Assembly (NCBI GenBank): GCA_028274465.1
Contig: CM051455.1
Coordinates: 69,918,985-69,982,984, forward strand
DNA from: Plantago ovata
Taxonomy: Eukaryota; Streptophyta; Magnoliopsida; Lamiales; Plantaginaceae
Reading direction: 5' to 3'
DNA: 64,000 bases
The translations under genes were made by a program, and so were the position numbers. Positions within the stretch are counted from its first letter, which is position 1, and each line of letters opens with the position of its first letter. Under the pieces are notes generated by a model. The model saw only the letters and a list, made by a program, of their open reading frames with translations, searched no databases and had not been told where the DNA came from. Below, in pieces: positions 56,200-64,000 of this stretch.

Positions 56200-58260
56200 C
56201 GGTTGTTTATAGAATATCAATCCCCAAGGATTGCTTCAACTAGACCGAAGTCCTACATATAAAATCTAGATATCAACGTATCCTTCGTAGATTTGATCAT
56301 CATGTCATTACTAATGATAGTCAAATCGTTTACATAAAGGTATAAAATGGAATAACCACTTTTCAACTCTTTCATGTAAAATTACTTATCATTTTCATAA
56401 ATGACAAACTCCTTTCCATCATGGCATTAGGGTTTCATATGCCACTAATTTTGTTTCAAGCCACATAAAGACTTAACCAATTTACAAATCTTCTTTTCAA
56501 GTTCATGTACAAGAAAAGTCTATGGTCTTGCCATACAAATCTCCTCTTCTAAATTATCATTTAGAGAAACCATCTATACATCCAATTCAATTGCCCAAAG
56601 TAGCAATTATCTTTCATATGGATGTTACTCTTGACACAATCAAATTGAGTCACTATGGTCTCAACCATCTTTAGCGGTAAACTAGTATCGCTTTATGTTT
56701 ATCAATAGTTCAACTTGTTTCAATTTCCCTTGAAAGACATACTTGGAAACTAGTAGTTTTCTTCCTTGAGGAAGATCCAATAGACTTCGAGTATGAATTT
56801 CTCAAAATTGAATTACTTCCACTATTGATAGCTTTTTACAACAAAGTTTTCCAACCAAGGTCTCAACCTTTTTCGCAACTTTGAGGTTCACTCTCTAGCA
56901 TGTAAGTCAAGAACTTAGGATCAAACCATTTTTTCAATTCTTGCTTATTTTCTATGTTTCATTCTAACCATGTATGTCACACCATGTGACCATTTAGAAA
57001 GATATTTTGTAAAATCTTCTAATTTCATGTGGAACCACATCCACCAATAATGAAACTTTATTCATTATCATATTCTTGTGCACATCTATAACCATAGATT
57101 TCACCACCAAGAATTGATAAACAATATTTATATATGCATATCTAAGGAAAATGCACTCAACAATTTCAAGTCCTTACTTAACCTTTAAAGGCAAAGGAAC
57201 CACACATCCCTACACTCACAAGTGTATCTCAAAGTGATTTTTCCTTTTCATGCCTTGGCATTTTCATGCCTTGGTATGTAACTTACCCCCACATTTCTCA
57301 AATCATGGGAGAAGTATGGCATTTCATAATTCTTTCAAGACATTATTTGTTTCAAATGTCATTTTGGATGAAGGGGCTAAGGAGCATTAGTCTCATATTT
57401 TATGCAACTAAGTGCATAAATATAATCAAATGGCGAATCAACTTCCAAACCACGATTACTCCTATCACTTAACCTTCTTGTTAAGTTTCTCAACATCCTT
57501 TTTATAGAGAACAACTTCTCCATAATTTCATTTTTACTCTTTAGAAGATGACCGTAGTGTCATCATCTACAAAAGTAATAACCTTTTTTACTACCACACA
57601 TATTAAACCACACACACATGTACGATTTAAACCAAAGTGTTTTATTTTCTTTCCAACACAATGAAAAGAATTATTATTCAACAACATACATTCACATGTG
57701 TGAATCAAGTCAAGTTGTTCCACTTCTCCTCTCAACACATTAAAAGGAACTTGACAACTTTCCTTTGCCACATTTTTCACACTTGGATGTGATCTCTATG
57801 TGCAATGATATTGAACATTTCAAGTTAATCATTATACTCAAAATATTTAACATGTCCAAATCTTCTATTTCCAAAAGCATCAAGCAATTAGAAATTCATA
57901 GCTTTTACATTAGCTTTGTTGCTAACATCATCACATTGATTTTGAACATGCCTTTAGCAAAATAATCTTGGCCAAAATAGTTATCATTAATGGTCAAAGT
58001 GACCTTTAAGAGACTCAAACAAAATACATATGTCATACTTGATTAGGAGAGAATAAATTCTTCATAATCTTATAGACACACAATACTTTGTAAAAACCAA
58101 CTTTAGCCAAGATGTCATTTCAAAATATTGATGCCATAAAAATCTCAATTCTCTATGCACCAAGTTTTTCCAACATCAATTTCGTCCAATTGAGAAAACA
58201 TAGTTTTGTCAAAATACAAATGTCTAGTAGCACTAGTTCCAATGAACCACCTCTTGGTGT
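56200..58260 (-). pseudogene. Copia Z pol fossil
   Basis: Isolated copia motifs survive in order on the minus strand. A protease-like GTSATRH lies near 58235, integrase-like LDLIHT near 57710 and ITFVDD near 57560. RT-like LEEEICMA lies near 56545, KLVKSLCGLKQ near 56475 and YVNDLTIISND near 56320. Between them are many stops and shifts. The RT motif reads YVND where YVDD is expected, so a catalytic Asp is lost. No segment is long enough to encode an enzyme. Confidence 0.7.
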
Positions 58261-59154
58261 TCAACCTCAAAAGGTTCACCTTATGTAAAACAATACATAG
58301 GTTTCACAATCTCATGGCCTTTGACAACCCAATGTTAAACTCACACTCAAGAGCTACACAAGCATCTATGGTGAGATAACACATGAGACCCAACATGGTC
58401 AAATGTTCAACATTTGTTAAACTCATCCACAAGAGCTACAAAAGCTTCTATGATGAGATAACTCACAAGATCCAACATGATCAAGTGCCCATAATTTATT
58501 TTGAATTCACAAGTCATCTTGATGTATGAAACATATTCTCACATGGTATAATAATCAACATAACCATATTGTCACTTCTCATTTGGAACTCACAAGAATA
58601 CTTTTCCAAAAGAATTTTGCAACAACAAACAACAAACAACAAAACAATACCAAAATCCATTTACATGGCAATTACAACATGCATACTAGTTAATCTAAGT
58701 TTCACAAGAAACTTCATCTACTAGATTACATTTCATAAAAACTTTTAAACTCATTATACCAAATGAATCATGCTAAGCACCAATCAAAACATACTATCAA
58801 GACTTGTAAACAAAAACCCAAACAAATAACCAAAACAAGAAATACTTACTTGAAATCCATTCAAGACTTTTTTCCCCAACCTTTGTGTTTGCCTATTGAG
58901 ATTAGAGTATTCATGACAATGATCCTTGCACCATGGATCAAACGAACCTTCTCAATCTCCATATTGATCCTTGCACCATGGATCAAATCAATCTTCCATA
59001 AATCATTCCGAGAATACTCCAAGTGTATATCGGCAATGATTCTTTCGTCATTTCCTATCAAAGAAAACAAGCAAGTTAGTATTTTCGAATCAACAGGGAT
59101 TAATCCACTCAAATCCAAGGATAAGAGAAGATTAACACTATTTTGCTTTAAGAT
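58261..59154. other. Copia Z leader and gag remnant region
   Basis: No recognisable gene. A 23-bp unit (TGATCCTTGCACCATGGATC) is repeated about 46 bp apart near 58919-58990. I could not find a standard tRNA-Met primer site next to the LTR. Confidence 0.5.
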
Positions 59155-60196
59155 TGTTGGACATAATGGATCGAAAATACATATAATTAGCTTGTACAAA
59201 ATAGGAAATGCAAAGAAATAACGAAATAAAAAAACTCTCTTCCTTTGTCATGAAAAACATTTGCATGAAGATTGAATTCGAGGCCTACACGGACGCAGTC
59301 TCCTTAAAGCAAAATACGCCCTCTCACTACGGTGCTTGAGACGTTGAGCGGCTGCTTCCCAAGATACAACGAATTCCGAGATAACTTAGCCGCACAAGCT
59401 AGCAATCCCCAGCGAACGAGAACTAATGCCTGGATTATGCACAAGGGGAGAAGAAGAGAATAGAATAGGGAGGGTTTTTCTCTTCTTCTATTTCTTTGGA
59501 TATCTTTCTTACATGTCTTACATCTCATATATCTTGTATATGTTCTATTTCTTTACATGTAAGTGAGACCTCTTTATATATGTGAGCATGGAGTATGTAA
59601 CTCCCAAGTCCTTAAGTGCCTTTCATGTCATCTCATAAGTGTCCATCAATATAAAATATTTGGAGCATTATGGATGACAACAAATGTCATGTAAATGACA
59701 ACAAATGTCATGTTAAATATTTGTAACTCCCATGAGTTACAAAAGCTAACATGGGTCAACATCCTTCTAGAAGGTCTTGAGAGGTTGAACCAGCAAAAAC
59801 TCGGTTTGGTTCACATTCCATGTTCGAGGGTCGCGATCCACTCGTACACAAGTCCTCTAGTTTCGTGTACCAATCTGATCAGGATTGTACTCAACTCATC
59901 TAGCTACACCACTTGGACACCAAGTAGTAACTAGTAGATTATAAACTAGAGACTTCACTTTATCTCAAGCAAGCAATGTGGGGCACACCCACACAACCTT
60001 CTTACTTTAAGCACTTATTTCTCACTAACCCAAAGTCCATTATGGGTATCTAATATATCCATTCGAAGCTCATACGAAGTAGTTTTCGGATATATATTAC
60101 TTTATCTTAATTACTCAATAATTAAGAAATGGTCTCCAAATAAATAAACCACAAAAGGTATTATTTATTTATCATTTTTCTTCATAATTTCCAACA
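59155..60196 (-). repeat. 5' LTR of copia Z
   Basis: It is 1042 bp, TGTTGGACAT to TTTCCAACA on the + strand. It has one extra CAAG compared with the other LTR. Confidence 0.9.
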
Positions 60197-60201
60197 TACA
60201 C

Positions 60202-60460
60202 TAATTAAGCTCTCTCTGTAATTCACAGCGTCTACCGTTTCTTTAACCCCATGGATTTGGAATCTGTTGGCTGTTGCCTTCATTTCTATGCAACTCACAG
60301 GTTATCAACAGGCCTTCTTCATCATCACATTTCATCAACAGAGACTTACCATCCTTCCAGAAAACCAACGGATTCTTCCAATAGCGAATCCAAAGGAGAT
60401 GATGTATAGAACCAACCAAACTAAACATAGGCCTTACAATCAAGAACTGGCAGCTCAAAA
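60202..60460 (-). pseudogene. F-box/FBA C-terminal fragment
   Basis: On the minus strand the frame reads LVFWKDGKSLLMKCDDEEGL and ELHRNEGNSQQIPNPWG, closely matching the end of F-box pseudogene 1 (LLFWKKGKSLLIGSDEEGE and ELHSGETQRYQIHGV). The N-terminal F-box is absent upstream, and the sequence is lost at about 60460. It is the target gene copy into which copia Z inserted. Confidence 0.75.
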
Positions 60461-60779
60461 ACTACATCACTCCATAATCCAACTTGTTCAAACATGATCA
60501 CAACCATGAACTAGCAGCTCAACATCAACAGCACTCAAAAAATCATCTTGTTCAGAGCAACAACATTGAATGCGGCGTCCAACAGAATATAACAAAAACA
60601 GTTACCGCTTTTGCGGGTTTTCCTCTCTTTTTACTAATAATAACCAATTGGTTGCCTTTTACGCATACAATTTTTTTAATTGTCTGGACGTGATTGTGAA
60701 TTAAATTCCATATAATGAAATTAACAATCATTTTGACAAAAGAAAAGTTATATTCCTACTATATCGAGAGTTGAGACTG
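60461..60779. other. Unassigned sequence between F-box relics
   Basis: No gene is visible. The left part has short repeated phrases (CTAGCAGCTCAACA, CTGGCAGCTCAAAA). Confidence 0.5.
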
Positions 60780-61923
60780 ATTAAGCTCTCCTTGTACTTT
60801 ACAGCACATATCCTTCCCCTCTTTCTTCCACGTATTTGAAATCTCTTTGTTTCATTCGTACGCAAAGAACAAGATGTCAAGTAGCCTTCCTCACCTTAAA
60901 TCAGAATGGACTCCTCATTCTTCCAAAAACACAGAGGGCGCGACATAATGTGCGGGCCCAATACAAATTCTTTCGTCCAGGATTCTTGGATGCCGTATTC
61001 ATTCGTTTTCCATATCTCAAAAACCTGTTCTTGTTCTACACTTTTTGTGATGTATCGAAATATAGCAAGACACTCGTTCAGCACCATAAGATATGGATAT
61101 GGGGAGCTACAACTTACTTTTCTCAAGTAGTCAGGATACTCCAATTGCCCGAAAACCTCTGTGTTTATGTCGAAAGTAAGAATAGCATCAACATAACCAT
61201 AACCAGAACTTACCAATCTGATATTCCAATGACAAACCTTGTTCAGCAACAGTACCAAGTTTGACGAAGCCAATGCCACATCCTTGACAGTGTCTCCAAT
61301 TTCCCTCCATGAATTAGTTGTGAGAGTGTACACATAAGCCTGAATGAGAGACTGTTCCGAACTACTATCGTTTGGTCTGTCAATGTTGCACAGTAACTTG
61401 ACAACCTTGACATTGTTGGTATCGGTCACAGAATCCCCATGCACGTGTAGTGTAATAATGAGCGTATGGTCGGGATTCTTTAAGATGGGATGTATTTTTA
61501 AATTCGGGGATAGCTGGATTGCAAATGAAGGCGTAACGACAATTAGCTACGACTATGAGGACGAGGCCATTACAGGGGCCCAAAAGACGGTATTTCAAAC
61601 TTGGGATCAATATAGAGAAGGATAAACTTGGGGGGTTCACGTTTGGAAGTGATTCCTTATCATAGAGCGATAAATCCCATTGTCCCTCTGGTTCTTCTTG
61701 GTTCTTCTTCTGTATGAGGACTCATTAGCAACAAGCCAGAGTTCCGCTGTTGTTTGCGGGCATGGCTATTGATAAAGTCAGTGCTTTTGATCATACAGCA
61801 CTATGTTTTCGAAATGCACCTGAACCGCAACAGTGATTTAACTGGCAAGAGTTTGAGGATTTCGATTACTAAATCGTCTGGCAGTAGTGATGATAAACAT
61901 AGTCTTTTCGTGGAAACAGACAT
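60780..61923 (-). pseudogene. F-box / FBA-domain protein pseudogene 2
   Basis: From the ATG at 61923 (minus) the frame reads MSVSTKRLCLSSLLPDDLVI then LPVKSLLRFRCISKT and a stop where a Trp codon is expected (TAG for TGG). It continues with CCMIKSTDFINSHARKQ. The FBA part follows in other frames (RLLGPCNGLVLIVV, VYTLTTNSWREIGD, VCHWNIRLVSSGYGYVDAIL, IWKTNEYGIQESWTKEFV). A second in-frame TAA near 60896 is followed by EEGYLTSCSLRTNETKRFQI up to the end. Two nonsense codons and at least one frameshift make it a pseudogene. It is a paralogue of 46131-47318. Confidence 0.85.
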
Positions 61924-62695
61924 GATAACAAGCAAGAATATGATAACCTGGAGAAATTAAATATAATTAAAATGAGCAAAACAACAAAACAAAACGATTC
62001 TTAAACCTATTAATTAATTTATATATCAAAACACCCAAATTGAAGGCTCTTCACAGCAAGATTAAACTAAAATATAAACCTAGAGGCTGCTAATACTAAA
62101 ATACCGATCAGAAAGCGAATAGAGAGAAACTGAATTATGAACAAACCTGCAAAATTGTCTGTCCCAATTAGCTAAAAATTTTGTGCGAACCTGGAAAATA
62201 ATTAATTAAGAGTAAAGCACAACGAATTACAAACAATAATAAAAACGCTTACTGTTTATTCGGAGAAAGCTCCGAGGAAACTAGATCGCTGTCGCCGATA
62301 AGTGTTGGGGTCGAGAGTCTCAAAGAGGTTACACCTTACAGTGATGAAGAAAAAAACCCTATGAGGGATTATGGGCCGACCCAGTAAAAATAGGCTTAAC
62401 GAACTCAAACTCGAATTTAAATGAGTAATCCCTCAATGCCATTATAATTTTTTTCCATAATATTCGATTTTAACTGTAAATTAATTTTAAATTATGATAA
62501 TAAAATCGCAAAGTCTCATAAGAGACCGTCTCTTTTTAACATATGGAGAGACCGTACCATTATGCAATTTACCAACAGCCAGTTATAACCATTAAAAAAT
62601 TCGGTGGTATATGTGTAATTATCTATGAATATAAGGTCCTTTTAATAAATTACCCTTCTTCTTTGTTTTTATCTATTCCAGATCGATCCTTTCAG
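61924..62695. other. Intergenic region between F-box pseudogene 2 and the two-exon gene
   Basis: No gene is visible. It is likely to hold the old upstream regions of both. An inverted AGAGACCGTCTCT lies at 62521-62533. Confidence 0.5.
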
Positions 62696-63789
62696 ATGGA
62701 TCCAGAAGCCTTACTCCGTTTCTTCTTTCTCCTTGACGGCCAAGGTGTCGTTCTTATATGTCTGATTCAGCTTGGAAGCCGAAATCGTGAAACCCTTGGT
62801 GAGATTGTGGAAATCGACATAGAAGAGCAGGAAGAAGAAGTGCACGAGGGAGAAGAGGAACTGGGACATGGGGTTAAGATTCGGGTTTTAACGGATCGCT
62901 GCCTTCCAGGTTGGTATTTTCTTCAATCCATTTCGATCAGGTCGTAATTTGTATGATTCTCATATTCTCAACAATGAGGCTTGGTCTGTTTTCGTGCTAT
63001 TATCTGGTGGCAATGAATATTTATATTGTCTTTAAGAATTTAGGGTTATTGTGGTGTTCGGTGCGGTCTTGGTCTTGCTTGATTAAGATTGTTTTTTAGT
63101 TGTGGGCCACGTTGTTGTTGTTATTTGCATCTAGATTTATGTAGATATGTGTTTGAATCGAAGTTTGTTGGTGATAGATGTTATATTTTGCATCTAGATG
63201 TAGATTTATGTTCATCTCATGAATTTTTTACGTTCTGCGATATTTTCCATGTTTTTTACAATATTGCCCATGTTCACGCTAATATTGTCCATGTTATCAC
63301 CGATATACTCACTGTTTTTAATGCTCTGTTTTTTCTAAACTGTTTTTATGAAAAATTGATCTCTGCGATATACACTATGTTTTTAGCAATATAACCCATA
63401 TTATCAACAATATTGTCCATGTTCTAACAATACTACCTTTGGTGTTTTCCCCTTTGGTTTTCGTGGTGTTGTTATCCTTGTTTTTTGTCGTTTCGATGTT
63501 TCTATATTGGACGCAGCTTTACATAATCTACCAATTATTACCCATGTTTCTAAGCATATGTCCAATGTTTTGAACATTATTACCCATGTTTCTTATATTA
63601 TGTCATATCATTTTGTTTGATATGTCCCATGTTCTTATCTTGATGTTTGTTCTGATTATAGTCCATATTTTGAAAATTATTACCAATATTCCTTACAATA
63701 TTGTCTATGTTTGTGGTTTTGTTTTTGTAGATGATGTGCAACAGAAGAAAAAGAGGACTAATGCCGGAAGCAAGCAACAATCCAATTAA
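62696..63789 (+). CDS. Putative small two-exon protein (90 aa), unknown family
   Basis: Exon 1 (62696-62909) starts MDPEALLRFFFLLDGQGVVL and has a very acidic stretch (EIDIEEQEEEVHEGEEEL). It ends CTTCCAG before a GTTGGT donor. Exon 2 (63731-63789) follows a TTTTTGTAG acceptor and reads DVQQKKKRTNAGSKQQSN to TAA. The phase is kept exactly: one base of the split codon lies in exon 1 and two in exon 2. The hydrophobic start, acidic middle and basic tail do not match a family I know. The ORF could begin upstream (62543), but the ATG at 62696 follows a pyrimidine-rich stretch and is preferred. It may be a fragment or a non-coding locus. Confidence 0.45.
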
Positions 63790-64000
63790 TGGATGGATTC
63801 ACTTTGAAATTAGAAGTTAGATAGTTATTATTGTAGTCATAATATTAATATGTCCAATATACTTGCATTTATATACAAGAATTTTTTTTATGTTCGAAAT
63901 AGTACCCATGTTGTTGAGAATATTTCCCATGTTTATGTAAATATTACCTATATTTCTCATAATATATCCCATGTACTTACAATTTACTGATAATGTTCAT
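63230..64000. repeat. Degenerate AT-rich repeat with CCCATGTT / AATATT motif
   Basis: CCCATGTT, TCCATGTT and close variants recur every 20-40 bp or so, often preceded by AATATT or ATATT. The series spans the putative intron, is interrupted by exon 2 and resumes to the window edge. No gene is seen after 63789. Confidence 0.7.

Larger units (their letters stand above)
53856..60196 (-). mobile_element. Copia Z: recent insertion with fossil coding region
   Basis: LTRs at 53856-54893 and 59155-60196 are flanked by the 5-bp duplication TACAC (53851-53855 and 60197-60201). By eye the LTRs differ at six bases plus one 4-bp indel over about 1040 bp. Fossil pol motifs read on the minus strand, and GTGGGGGAT next to the left LTR fits a minus-strand polypurine tract. 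No long ORF remains. The empty site matches F-box pseudogene 1's 3' end, so the insertion is precise. Confidence 0.88.

Noticed and set aside
58763..59221. + strand ORF of 152 codons inside copia Z
   Set aside because: It has no domain, lies opposite the element's coding strand and contains a small tandem duplication. It is probably chance.
1..64000. CRISPR array, bacterial operon or organellar DNA
   Set aside because: There are no evenly spaced short direct repeats with unique spacers, no prokaryotic gene layout and no rRNA or tRNA genes. Introns and plant transposons dominate.

Overview
This window is nuclear DNA from a flowering plant, most likely a eudicot (low confidence on the clade). 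The evidence is plant-type LTR retrotransposons (Athila-like and Tat-like Ty3/gypsy, several Ty1/copia), a CACTA transposon, an hAT-type non-autonomous element, F-box/FBA gene relics, an FPA-like RRM fragment and GT-AG introns. No rRNA, tRNA, CRISPR or bacterial gene was seen. Most of the 64 kb is transposable element, and nearly all host coding sequence is broken.

Positions 1-23335 form a three-level nest of one Athila-like LTR family, all on the + strand. The outer element (1-3806 plus 20908-23335) was hit by a middle element (3807-20907, 5-bp target duplication CCGCC). The middle element was hit by an inner element (9507-18738, duplication GGTTA). The inner element carries protease, RT, RNase H and integrase. 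The outer and middle elements have related LTRs but carry a different gag plus a Transposase_32-like ORF, and no RT or integrase. The outer element then breaks into a 5'-truncated CACTA transposon (23336-25739) whose six-exon Transposase_24/TNPA-like gene is still open. The CACTA end lies inside the gag of a minus-strand copia element (X, LTR 26449-27964). Copia X itself sits inside the RNase H of a second minus-strand copia element (Y, 27965-33723). The 5' LTR of Y was split by a 941-bp hAT-type element (32577-33517) with a perfect 8-bp target duplication.

Positions 33724-36480 hold host-derived debris: a basic ORF fragment, a foldback MITE, and 58-bp tandem repeats that grew out of the last strand of an FPA/spen-like RRM. 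A minus-strand Tat element follows (36481-45196, duplication TAACT, one LTR cut by a 100-N assembly gap). It has dual RNase H and an antisense ORF downstream of pol. An F-box/FBA pseudogene lies at 46131-47318. Next is Tat2 (48072-52327, duplication GCACC), whose two 754-bp LTRs read as identical. It keeps only an intact 883-codon gag ORF, so it is a gag-only non-autonomous element, probably a very recent insertion. The Tat1 copy has the matching pol but a broken gag.

The right end holds a LINE-type zf-RVT/RNase H relic (53120-53785), a recently inserted copia element Z (53856-60196, duplication TACAC) with young LTRs but fossil coding sequence, two more F-box/FBA relics (60202-61923), and a possible small two-exon host gene (62696-63789) whose intron is filled with a degenerate AT-rich repeat. 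The common theme is pairs of coding-competent and coding-defective retrotransposons that share LTRs, which suggests mobilisation in trans.
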